A stretch of DNA of 53,823 nucleotides from positions 1-53,823 of the forward strand of contig JAQWJQ010000298.1 in the NCBI GenBank assembly GCA_029248265.1. Reading direction: 5' to 3'. Below the pieces are notes generated by a model, which saw nothing but the letters and a program-made list of their open reading frames with translations, was not told where the DNA came from and made no database searches. This DNA comes from Planctomycetota bacterium (lineage in GTDB: Bacteria; Planctomycetota; UBA1135; GCA-002686595). Made by a program: the position numbers and the translations under genes. Shown piece by piece: positions 1 to 8,030 of the stretch (position 1 is its first letter; each line of letters starts with the position of its first letter).

Positions 1-1
1 C

Positions 2-667
2 TTCCCGGGGACCGGCGAGACCGCATCCACCGACGTCTTTGGCCGCCGGAAGAGCGCGACCGAGGCCCGGTCTCCGCAGGAACTCCTCGTGGGAGGCTGG
101 CAGCTCAAGAGATTCAAGCTCCGCAAGGGGCCCACTTCAAACACCGGCGTGAGGGGCCTCCTCGTCATCAGCGAGAGCTTCCTGTCGCTCGAACTCCACG
201 GCAGCGGGGACCCCACCTCCCGCACCAACGGGCTGGCCTTTCACATGTCCCTTGGCGGCGAGTACGTCATGAAGGCTGATGGACAGCTGACCCTGCAGAC
301 CATGATCGGCAGCTACCAGGACTCCGACAGCGACGGACTCGCCTGGGAACGCGCCGGCCAGCCGCGTGAATTCAAGGCCGTCTTCACCGAGCGCCAGCTA
401 CTCCTCTCCTGGGGCGGGAACACCAACCAGTTGACCTTCAACCGACGCACCCCGCAGATGACCGGCAGGACCGACATCTTCGGACGCAAGGTCCAGCCCA
501 CCGAGGGCTCCCCCGCCCTGGACACTGACATCTTCGGGCGGAGCATCCCTGGCGAGGACGCCGGCGGCGGCGCGACCGACATCTTCGGGAGGCGGATCCC
601 CGGCTCGAAGAAAGAGCAGACTCCGCCAAAGCGGGACGACAGCCGCTCGAACTCCAGGCGGCGCTAG
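2..667 (+). CDS. Partial protein with beta-rich core flanked by TD(I/V)FGR repeats
   Basis: The reading frame is open to the left edge, so the gene begins outside the window and the GTG at 89 is not a convincing start. A beta-rich core (about positions 80-450, alternating hydrophobic strands such as LLVISESFLSLEL and EFKAVFTERQLLLSW) looks like a small lipocalin-like or barrel domain; this is inference from composition only. The core is bracketed by a six-residue motif: TDVFGR at 29-46, then TDIFGR at 470-487, 524-541 and 575-592, joined by Pro/Gly/Ser-rich linkers. The C-terminus is basic (ending in SRRR). The stop lies 7 bases from the convergent nrdJ stop. I do not recognise the family. 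The repeats could be short binding motifs for a partner protein, or linkers between further core domains upstream. Confidence 0.7.
   Translation, partial: FPGTGETASTDVFGRRKSATEARSPQELLVGGWQLKRFKLRKGPTSNTGVRGLLVISESFLSLELHGSGDPTSRTNGLAFHMSLGGEYVMKADGQLTLQTMIGSYQDSDSDGLAWERAGQPREFKAVFTERQLLLSWGGNTNQLTFNRRTPQMTGRTDIFGRKVQPTEGSPALDTDIFGRSIPGEDAGGGATDIFGRRIPGSKKEQTPPKRDDSRSNSRRR
470..592 (+). repeat. Three coding repeats of TDIFGR
   Basis: Three copies of the codon string for Thr-Asp-Ile-Phe-Gly-Arg begin at 470, 524 and 575 (spacings of 54 and 51 bases). A fourth, TDVFGR, lies at 29-46 on the other side of the core domain. Synonymous codons differ between copies (for example gga-cgc, ggg-cgg, ggg-agg), so the peptide motif appears to be under selection rather than being a recent DNA duplication. 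Confidence 0.8.
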
Positions 668-674
668 GGCCGGA

Positions 675-3302
675 TCAGCACTGGCTGAACCCGCAGGAGT
701 GGCACATGACGCAGCCCTCCTCGAAGGAGATCCCGCCCTCACACTGGGGGCACTTCACCTTGTAGCGCTCAGCGTCGCTGACCTTGGTCGAGGTGGAGCG
801 CTTCTGGTTCGGATCCCCTTCCAGCTCCTCGGCGGAGACGCGCCCGAGCAAGAGCGCTTCCAGGCCGTAGGTGTCCTTGGCCCGCTTGTACCGGAGCAAG
901 GCGGTCGCGAGCCCGTCGGCGAGCGACATGATCCGCCCATCCTTGGTGGGAACGGTCAGGCTGGAGCCGATCCCGGAGAGCTGGGAGACGGCCTTCTCGA
1001 GGCTCCCGTTGGAGCGGAGCCAGAGCGAGAGGATGCGACAGATGGCCTCGAGGTCCGAGTTGGCCACGTCCCCCCCCTTGCCGAGCTGCGCGAAGACCTC
1101 GCGCTCACGGCCGCTCTGGGGATCCACCGACACCTTGACGTGCATGTTGCCGAAGGGCGTCATCTGCCGGATCCGCAGGGACGGCATGATCTCCGGCAGG
1201 CGAACGGGGTCGAGCTGGGCTCCCCCTTGGATGACTTCAGCGGCAGGAGTCGGGTGTGCGGTCCCGGCCCCCGCCGCGTCAGTCGCCATCCCTCCCGTGG
1301 GACGGTCGGCGCCCTTGAGCGCCATGGGCTGCATGTCACGGCAGCCGTCGCGATACACAGTGACACCTTTCACGCCCATGTCGATAGCCATGTCGTAGAT
1401 CTGGCGAACATCCTCGACGCTGGCGGACTTGGGGAAGTTGATCGTCTTCGAGATCGACGCGTCACAGTGCCGCTGGAACGCGGCCTGCATGCGGACGTGC
1501 CACTCCGGGGCGATGTCATGGGCCGTCACGAACAGTCGCTGGTCCGCCTCGGGGATGCCGTCGATGTGCGCGAGGGTCCCGTCGGAGAGGATCTTTTCCA
1601 CGAGGTCCTCGGTGAAGTAGCCGGCGGCCTGCGCAGCCTGCTCGAAGACCTCGTTGACCTCCCGCATGACGGTGGGCGTACCGTCCGCGTCCTTCATGAT
1701 CTGGCGCTCAAAGGCGAGGCTGAACATGGGCTCGATGCCGCCCGAGCAGCCGGCGATGATCGAGATCGTCCCTGTGGGCGCGATGGTGGTGGTGTAGCTG
1801 TTCCTGAGCCTCTTCCCCTGGGCCTCGAACTCCGATCCCTCCCAGGCCCCGAAGACGCCGCGCTCCTCTGCGAGGACCTCGGAGGCGAGGTGCGACTCCT
1901 CGTTCAGCACACGCATGATCTCCTCGCCGAAGGCGCAGGCCTCCTGGGAGTCATAGGGGAGGCCGAGCGAGTACAGGGCGTCCGCGAAGCCCATGACGCC
2001 GAGGCCGATGCGCCGCGTCGCCCGGGACATCTCGGCGATCTCACGCAGGGGGTATTCGTTCACCTCGATGACGTCATCCAGGAACCGCGTGCAGGTGTGG
2101 ATGACCTCGCGATACGCCTCCCAGTGGAAGCTCGACGTGGAGGCACCGGTGGCCTCATCGACGCCGGGGATCACAAACCGGCCGAGGTTGATCGAACCCA
2201 GGTTGCAGGAGTCCCACGCGTGGAGCGGTTGCTCGCCACACGGGTTGGTCGCCTCGATCTGGCCGACGTTCTTGATGGGGTTCGCCGCGTTGATGCGGTC
2301 AATGAAGACCACCCCGGGCTCCCCTGAGGCGTGGGCGTGCTCGGTGATCGAGCCCCACAGGTCGCCGACGCTACACACGGCGCCATCGCGCTCCAGCGGG
2401 GACCACTCACCGGTGAGGGGGTCGCAGACCTGGTGGGTCGCGCTCGGATCCTCCTTGAGCTGCTCCATGAAGCGGTCGGTCACCGCCACGCTGACGTTGA
2501 AGTTGTTCAGGCGCGAGCGGTCGTCCTTGCAGACGATGAAGTCCGCAATATCCGGGTGATCCACCCGGAGGATGCCCATGTTGGCGCCCTTGCGGAACGC
2601 GCCCTGCTGGATCGAGTCCGATGCCTTGGAGAAGACGTCCATGAACGTGAGCGGGCCAGCACCCTTACCCCCGGAGCTCTTCACGAGGCGCCCCGCGGGC
2701 CTGATACGGGAGAAGTTGAAGCCGGTGCCGCCGCCCGCCTTCTGGATGAGCGCAGTGGCCTTGACGGCCTCGTAGATGCCCTCGACCGAGTCCGGGACCG
2801 GGAGCACGAAGCAAGCGGAGAGCATCCCGCTTCCTCGGCCAGCGTTGGTGAGGCAGGGGCTGTTCGGGAGGAACATCCGCTGGCTCATGAGCGTGTAGAA
2901 GTCCCGGGCGACCTCGACGGCCTCCTCCGGGTCCGCGTCGAACTTCACCTCGGCGCCCGCAACGGTACGCGCCACGCGCCAGAACATCTGGCGCGGCGTC
3001 TCGTCCAGCTCGCCCTCCTCGTCACGGATCAGGTAACGGCGCTCCAGCACCTTGAGCGAGTTCTCGCCGAGGTCCGGGTCGGGCAGGTCCGCGGGCGGGT
3101 CGATCTTCCCGAGGAGCGCACCGGCGTCCTCGGAGGCTCGCAGCTCACTCGCAGGGTCAGAGGCCTCAGCGCCGCTTGTGATGGCGCTCACCCCCGTTGC
3201 GTTGAGGTCGTGCTGGAGAAGGTCGGATGCTTGCGGCTGCGTCGAGGTCACGTGATGTGGACTGGGCTGAGGACTCTTCGTCAACGTCGCCCCATCAGGC
3301 AC
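675..3302 (-). CDS. nrdJ: Adenosylcobalamin-dependent (class II) ribonucleoside-diphosphate reductase
   Basis: Makes deoxyribonucleotides from ribonucleotides in the cytoplasm using a B12-derived thiyl radical, so it works with or without oxygen. Of 875 residues, the first 80 or so are a variable extension. The class II signature follows: PNSPCL at 146-151, the redox-active cysteine pair C164 and C366, and the radical site NPCGE at 353-357 (C355 with N353 and E357). The 11-residue spacing between C355 and C366 matches the family. The C-terminus carries a cysteine-rich tail (CPQC at 851-854, CHSC at 867-870, final residue Cys), typical of this subgroup and thought to pass electrons from thioredoxin or bind zinc. 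The start is GTG; shorter starts are possible because the N-terminus is not conserved. It lies downstream of murJ, with a hairpin between them. Confidence 0.95.
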   Translation of the reverse strand: MPDGATLTKSPQPSPHHVTSTQPQASDLLQHDLNATGVSAITSGAEASDPASELRASEDAGALLGKIDPPADLPDPDLGENSLKVLERRYLIRDEEGELDETPRQMFWRVARTVAGAEVKFDADPEEAVEVARDFYTLMSQRMFLPNSPCLTNAGRGSGMLSACFVLPVPDSVEGIYEAVKATALIQKAGGGTGFNFSRIRPAGRLVKSSGGKGAGPLTFMDVFSKASDSIQQGAFRKGANMGILRVDHPDIADFIVCKDDRSRLNNFNVSVAVTDRFMEQLKEDPSATHQVCDPLTGEWSPLERDGAVCSVGDLWGSITEHAHASGEPGVVFIDRINAANPIKNVGQIEATNPCGEQPLHAWDSCNLGSINLGRFVIPGVDEATGASTSSFHWEAYREVIHTCTRFLDDVIEVNEYPLREIAEMSRATRRIGLGVMGFADALYSLGLPYDSQEACAFGEEIMRVLNEESHLASEVLAEERGVFGAWEGSEFEAQGKRLRNSYTTTIAPTGTISIIAGCSGGIEPMFSLAFERQIMKDADGTPTVMREVNEVFEQAAQAAGYFTEDLVEKILSDGTLAHIDGIPEADQRLFVTAHDIAPEWHVRMQAAFQRHCDASISKTINFPKSASVEDVRQIYDMAIDMGVKGVTVYRDGCRDMQPMALKGADRPTGGMATDAAGAGTAHPTPAAEVIQGGAQLDPVRLPEIMPSLRIRQMTPFGNMHVKVSVDPQSGREREVFAQLGKGGDVANSDLEAICRILSLWLRSNGSLEKAVSQLSGIGSSLTVPTKDGRIMSLADGLATALLRYKRAKDTYGLEALLLGRVSAEELEGDPNQKRSTSTKVSDAERYKVKCPQCEGGISFEEGCVMCHSCGFSQC

Positions 3303-3360
3303 GGGTGCCGACCTGCGCCCATGATTCGCGCCAGGCGCCTCGGTTGCAAGGGGGGCATTC

Positions 3361-3385
3361 CACCGAGTGCTCGGAGCCCTCGGTG
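3361..3385 (-). terminator. Hairpin after murJ
   Basis: CACCGAG (3361-3367) and CTCGGTG (3379-3385) form a 7-bp stem two bases beyond the murJ stop, with a small inner hairpin in the loop. There is no clear T-run. It could be an intrinsic terminator or an attenuator, since nrdJ begins 59 bases further on. Confidence 0.4.
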
Positions 3386-3387
3386 AA

Positions 3388-5103
3388 TCACGCCTCCGTG
3401 CGCCGCGGGCGGAGCCGGCTCAGCACCTTGGAGGTGATCGCTCGCACGTCCTCAATACCCAGCGCGAACGCCGCGCCCACGTAGACGACGGCGCCTGCGC
3501 CGATCGCGCAAAACAGGGCAAGCACCGGCCCGAGGAGCCCGTCGAGCAGCCCCTCGGCGCCCCAGGCCGCCGAGCCACAGATCAGGGACGCCGCCACGAT
3601 CCTGGGCAATGCGTGCCCGAACGGCACCTCGCTCCTGGGGAGGTCGAGCCGGCGCGAGAGGCCAGGAAGTAGCATCGCGACGTTCAGGGCGCTCGTCACC
3701 GCCGTGGCCACGGCCAACCCCTCGACGTCCATGCCGAGCACCACGAGGAAGAGCACGTTGAGCATCCCGTTGAGCACCAGCATCGCAGCTGACACCTTCA
3801 CCGGCGTGGAGAAGTCCCCGACGGAGTAGTACGTGCGGGCGATCAGCCCCGTGGCGCCCGCAGGGACGATGGCGAAGCAGAGGGCCTTGAGGGCCAGCGT
3901 GGTCCGCGCCACCCCCTCGGCACCGAAGGCGCCGTGCTGGAAGGAGACCTCCACCACGGGGCGCGCGAGGACAAAGAGCCCCACGGCCGCCGGGAGAGCC
4001 ACCGACAGGATGGCGAGGTGAGTGCGATCGTGGAGGCGCCGCAGCGCACCCCGCTCTCCCCGGTGCCCGAGCTGCTGGAGGGCCGGGAAGACCGCGCTGG
4101 TGGCGGCGATGGCCACCAGCGCGAGGGGGAACTGCTGGACCCGGTTGGCGTAGTAGTGGGCGGTCGGGCCGCCGTTGGAGAGGAGACTCTCGGCCATGAG
4201 GCCGTCGACCATCACGTTGATCTGATAGACGGCGGCTCCGAGCGCCAGGGGAGCCGAGCGGCGGAGGACCTCTCCAGGGCCGGGCGCGGCGTCCGGGAGG
4301 GCCCCTGGGCCCTGGCGGCCGCCGAGCAGGCCAGCGGCGCGGAGGGCGGGCCACTGGACCGCGAGCTGGACGATCCCGGCCACGAGGAGGCCCCAGGCCA
4401 GCCATCGAGCCATGGCCACGTGCCGCTCCACCAGGGCTGGGCTGCCTTCGTCCACTGTGGGGGCCTCACCCCACCCGAAGTGCCAGGCGATCACGAGCAA
4501 CGTCGCGATCCAGGCGAGGTTCATGGCTGCCGGGGCGAACGCCGGCGCGCCGAAGCGGCCTCGCACATGGAGCGCGCCGGTCACGAGCGAGGAGAGGCAG
4601 ACCAGAACCAGGAACGGCATGACCCGAATGGTGAGGTCTCGAACCGCGCCAGGGTCCGCCCCAAGCCACGCCCACCCGGTGCCCGGGAGCTGATCGGGGG
4701 CCATGGAGACCGCGATCATCACCAGCAAGCTCAGGCCGAAGGACACCACCGCCATGAGCCCCAGGGTCCTCCGGAAGAGCACGCCCCCTGCGGGCTCGCC
4801 GTGGCTCTCGTCCACCTCCGTCAGGGCCGTCTGGAAGCTCGTCGCCAGGGCCCCCTCCCCCAGGAACCGGCGAAAGAGGTTGGGCACACGAAAGGCCGTG
4901 AGGAAGGCGTCGAAGATCCCTGAGGTGTCCCCGAAGAGCGCCGCTGCGAGCATCTCGCGCGCGTAGCCGAGCACGCGACTGACCAGAGTCAGGCTGGAGA
5001 CCAGCGCCGTACGGAGCGCGAGGCGGCGGTGTCGGCCAGGGCCCTTGCGCCGCACGGCCGCCCCTTCGGACGCATGTTCGGTGTCTGGCTCGGTACGTTC
5101 CAA
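3388..5103 (-). CDS. murJ: Lipid II flippase MurJ (MviN family)
   Basis: Integral inner-membrane protein that moves the peptidoglycan precursor lipid II to the periplasmic face. The frame encodes 571 residues, slightly longer than the usual 500-550, with about 14 hydrophobic segments. The family signature near the N-terminus is clear: a run of TALVSSLTLVSRVLGYAREM, then FDAFLTAFRVPNLFRRFLGEGALATSFQ split between helices 1 and 2. The start given is TTG at 5103; a GTG in frame at 5055 would give a 555-residue protein beginning MRRKGPGRHRR and is equally plausible. The basic N-terminus fits the positive-inside rule. The presence of murJ supports a peptidoglycan-containing wall in this organism. 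Confidence 0.93.
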   Translation of the reverse strand: MERTEPDTEHASEGAAVRRKGPGRHRRLALRTALVSSLTLVSRVLGYAREMLAAALFGDTSGIFDAFLTAFRVPNLFRRFLGEGALATSFQTALTEVDESHGEPAGGVLFRRTLGLMAVVSFGLSLLVMIAVSMAPDQLPGTGWAWLGADPGAVRDLTIRVMPFLVLVCLSSLVTGALHVRGRFGAPAFAPAAMNLAWIATLLVIAWHFGWGEAPTVDEGSPALVERHVAMARWLAWGLLVAGIVQLAVQWPALRAAGLLGGRQGPGALPDAAPGPGEVLRRSAPLALGAAVYQINVMVDGLMAESLLSNGGPTAHYYANRVQQFPLALVAIAATSAVFPALQQLGHRGERGALRRLHDRTHLAILSVALPAAVGLFVLARPVVEVSFQHGAFGAEGVARTTLALKALCFAIVPAGATGLIARTYYSVGDFSTPVKVSAAMLVLNGMLNVLFLVVLGMDVEGLAVATAVTSALNVAMLLPGLSRRLDLPRSEVPFGHALPRIVAASLICGSAAWGAEGLLDGLLGPVLALFCAIGAGAVVYVGAAFALGIEDVRAITSKVLSRLRPRRTEA

Positions 5104-5273
5104 GGGCGCGGGGCTCGGTTGCGGCCCCGGCGCAGCGCTCGCCCCGTCGGGACGAGCGCGGACTTGAGTTCAGCCAGGGGAGACGAGGTCGCTGAAGGTA
5201 TCGAGTCCGTCCGCGGGTACGCGACCGCCCGGATCAATTCCTGGTCACGGGCTCCCCTGGCCCCCGGGTGGCC

Positions 5274-7865
5274 TCACGGGCAGAACGTGATCTCGAGGCC
5301 GTCCGAGAAGTTGAAGGCCGCGCCGCCGACGTCCCGGAGCCAGAACTGGAAGTTCCAGGTCTCGCCATTCGCGATCACGACGGGCAGCGAGGGGAAGTCC
5401 AGGGCGTAGGACGCTGCGCCAGCGGCGTCGGTCTGGACCACCGGGAGGCGCTGGAAGGCGCCGCCGATACAGATCGAACCGTTGCCAGCCGGGACCTGGG
5501 CCCGACCCTGCCCGTAGAAGAACAGCCCGAAGCCCGACGGGTTCGCGTCGGCGACCGTCAGGGACAGCTGGTTCAAGGTGACGTCGGTGGACCCCGTGGC
5601 CCCCATGACTGCGCCAGCGGTCCACTGGTTGGGGGACAGCACGCAGTAGTTCTCGGGCTGAGGGCAGCCCGGATCCGTGGCCTCCACGCGCACGTCGTCC
5701 ACCGCCGCCTCGACGATGGAGCCGCTGCCGAGGTCCGACTCGACGAAGCGCACCCTCACCTGGTCGGTCAGCGCCACGTACGCGCCGATGTCCACCGAGG
5801 CTTCGATCCACCCCCCGGTCGTTCCGGCCCCCGTGGGCCCCACGACCTCGGCGCTGGTCCAGCTCACGCCACCATCGTCGGAGAGGTCCACGTTGAACAC
5901 GTCGGCGCCCGGCGATGCGCCCTCGTCGTTCGAGTACCAACGCACGTACCGCAGGGTGGCCGTCGCCGAGCCGTCGAGGTCGAAGAGGGGAGAGAACAGC
6001 GCCGTGCTGCCGCCGTCCACGTCGTTCTCACCGAGGCCTCCGCCCACGCTCCCCTGGCCCGTGAACCAGCAGCGAGTGCCAGGACTCGGCGAGTTGTCGT
6101 TCTCCGGCTGCGCGGCGGTCCCGATCGGGTCCGCCCGGGTCCACTCCCCCGTGGTCGCGTTGTTCGGCGACCCGATGGTCCAGCCCTGGTCGCCCGCCGC
6201 CTCGAAGTCGTAGGCCGCGACCACGCGCACGCCCACTGTCAGCTGACCGTCGAGGACCTCGGCTCGGCCCCCCTCGGTGATGGTGACCGTGAAGTTCACG
6301 ACCTCGCCCACGGGCGTCGAGGGGTCGAGGAGCAGCTGGAGCGGAGCCGCGCCCGTCCCAGTGGTGAAGGACGGCACCAAGAGGGAGGACTGGGCCGTGG
6401 TCACCGTCGCAAACGGGCTCGAGGTGGCGAGGTCGATGGTCGCCGCTGCCGAGTCCCCGCGTCCGGAGTTGCGCACGAAGGCCGAGACGTCCACGGGCTC
6501 GCCCGGCTCGAAGGACCCATCCCCGTCGCCGGCATCCGTCACCGTGACCGCCTCAGGCCGGAGCCAGGCGCCCGCCGCGAGCACGGTGCGGGCGAAGCTG
6601 GTGAGGTTCTCCTCCGCCAGGGGCACGATCCGGTTCTGCAGCGGCCAGAAGCCGTCGTTGCCGTTCCCGATCTCGGGGGTCCAGCCGTAGGTGCCCTTGA
6701 CCCCATACTCGTAGTCGAACGTGACGCCGTCCGCCTGGTAGAGGACGATCGAGGCTGGACCGTGGACGTAGCCGTTGTCCGCCACCGCGAGGTCGCCGAT
6801 CTCACCGATCTCGTCCCAGTCGGGCGGGTACTGGGTCACATAGCCCCAGGGCGCGAGCCACAGGTCGGAGAACGTGTGCACCGACAGGGAGGTCTCGAAC
6901 TCGCGGCTGTCGATGAACTGGACCATGGCCTGGACCTCCGGCTCGGACGCCGGCGCAGCCCCCCGATACGTCTCCGAGGACCCGGATCCGCTGGAGCCCG
7001 ATCCACCCCACTGGAAGGGGTAGTTCCGGTTGAGGTCCACCCCCGTGCTGCCGCCGTTGTTACGGCGGTTCTTGCGCCACAGGCCGCCGCCGACGGGGTC
7101 GGTCAGGCGATTGAACTCATAGCCGTCCGGGTTCACGCAGGGCACCACGTAGATCTCGCGCTCGTCGAGGAGATAGGTGGCCACGGGGTCGCTGCCGTAC
7201 TCCTCGAGCAGGTAGCAGAGGAAGTAGAGGGTCGTCTGCATGCCCATGGGCTCGCGCGCATGGTGCAGCGCGTCGATGCGCATCTCCGGCTCGGGCTCAT
7301 CCACGCCGGGGTTGTCGGACACCTTCACCATCCAGAGGTCTCGGCCCTGGAGTGACTGCCCGATGGAGGACTTGGCGGAGACGAACTGGGGGTACGCCGC
7401 CGTCAGCTGATCGAGGACCGAGACGACCTCGGCAAAGGTGTAGTACCCCGACATCGACCCCTGCCCGTAGGGCGGGTTGAGCCACTGGCCGTACCCCACC
7501 CCGGCGTTGTCCTCGGAAGCGCCAGCGGTGAGCCGCCGCGCGTAGTACCCCGCGAGGTCCTCGATGAGCACCTCCGGCGTGAGCCGCACCCCGCGGATCT
7601 GCTCCATCTGCTCGTCGGTGACCAGCAGGGTCGCCTCGCCGCCCGCGAGGTCCACCGACACCAGATCGAGGTCCAATCGCTGCAGTCGCAGGAGGCCCCT
7701 CGGGTCCGAGCTCACCTTGACCAGGTGCTGGACCGTGCCCGTGCTCACCGGAACCGGAACCGCCGGGGCCGCGTCGAGGGGCGCGAGCTCAGGGCCGACG
7801 CCCGCCTGGGGCATCGCGGCAGGCGAGAGGGCGAGAAGGGAGGCGGTGAGGATGGAGATCGTCAT
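5274..7865 (-). CDS. Secreted M14 zinc carboxypeptidase with C-terminal beta domains
   Basis: Predicted extracellular metallocarboxypeptidase, 863 residues. The ATG at 7865 is chosen because it starts a good signal peptide (MTISILTASLLALSPAAMPQAG); the open frame runs 43 codons further upstream without one. The M14 domain spans about 140-440 with zinc ligands H202 and E205 (motif HHAREP) and H330 (SVHTFSD), and general base E398 (TPEIG). It is followed by a CARDB-like segment (about 450-545), a jelly-roll segment (about 550-730; FEAAGDQGW, RVRFVESDL, VDDVRVEATD) and a last 125-residue domain that starts NYCVLSPNQWTAG and ends EITFCP, with paired cysteines. From memory, such a terminal domain recurs in secreted proteins of one planctomycete lineage; a surface-anchoring role is inference. 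Confidence 0.9.
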   Translation of the reverse strand: MTISILTASLLALSPAAMPQAGVGPELAPLDAAPAVPVPVSTGTVQHLVKVSSDPRGLLRLQRLDLDLVSVDLAGGEATLLVTDEQMEQIRGVRLTPEVLIEDLAGYYARRLTAGASEDNAGVGYGQWLNPPYGQGSMSGYYTFAEVVSVLDQLTAAYPQFVSAKSSIGQSLQGRDLWMVKVSDNPGVDEPEPEMRIDALHHAREPMGMQTTLYFLCYLLEEYGSDPVATYLLDEREIYVVPCVNPDGYEFNRLTDPVGGGLWRKNRRNNGGSTGVDLNRNYPFQWGGSGSSGSGSSETYRGAAPASEPEVQAMVQFIDSREFETSLSVHTFSDLWLAPWGYVTQYPPDWDEIGEIGDLAVADNGYVHGPASIVLYQADGVTFDYEYGVKGTYGWTPEIGNGNDGFWPLQNRIVPLAEENLTSFARTVLAAGAWLRPEAVTVTDAGDGDGSFEPGEPVDVSAFVRNSGRGDSAAATIDLATSSPFATVTTAQSSLLVPSFTTGTGAAPLQLLLDPSTPVGEVVNFTVTITEGGRAEVLDGQLTVGVRVVAAYDFEAAGDQGWTIGSPNNATTGEWTRADPIGTAAQPENDNSPSPGTRCWFTGQGSVGGGLGENDVDGGSTALFSPLFDLDGSATATLRYVRWYSNDEGASPGADVFNVDLSDDGGVSWTSAEVVGPTGAGTTGGWIEASVDIGAYVALTDQVRVRFVESDLGSGSIVEAAVDDVRVEATDPGCPQPENYCVLSPNQWTAGAVMGATGSTDVTLNQLSLTVADANPSGFGLFFYGQGRAQVPAGNGSICIGGAFQRLPVVQTDAAGAASYALDFPSLPVVIANGETWNFQFWLRDVGGAAFNFSDGLEITFCP

Positions 7866-7894
7866 GGGGACTGGACGCCACGTCCGAGGGTTGG

Positions 7895-7958
7895 GTTCCC
7901 ATGCAAGTATGGGAACGCAGCCCCGAAGGCGCTTGCCAGAGACGCCTGCAGAGACGCC
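7895..7958 (-). promoter_or_regulatory. Inverted and direct repeats upstream of the M14 peptidase
   Basis: A perfect 8-bp inverted repeat, GTTCCCAT (7895-7902) and ATGGGAAC (7909-7916) with a 6-base spacer, sits 30 bases upstream of the chosen start. Just beyond it a 10-bp direct repeat, CAGAGACGCC, occurs at 7937-7946 and 7949-7958 (period 12). This may be an operator plus an activator site, or a leader hairpin. Function is inferred only from position and symmetry. Confidence 0.4.
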
Positions 7959-8030
7959 AACGTCTCGAAACAGAGCCTCTTCGCTCACCCTCACGCGGTC
8001 TCGGGCCTCCGCCCGCGCGCCCCCCGAGGA

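Noticed and set aside
89-667. GTG at 89 as the real start
   Set aside because: The frame is open to the window edge and a fourth TDVFGR repeat is encoded upstream, so the gene is truncated by the window.
699-2327. Long plus-strand frame opposite nrdJ, and similar long frames opposite murJ, M14, gyrA and others
   Set aside because: GC-rich genes keep antisense frames open; their translations are Arg/Gly/Pro-rich without motifs.
3303-3387. Cobalamin riboswitch upstream of nrdJ
   Set aside because: Only 85 bases separate nrdJ from murJ and I see no B12-box-like sequence.
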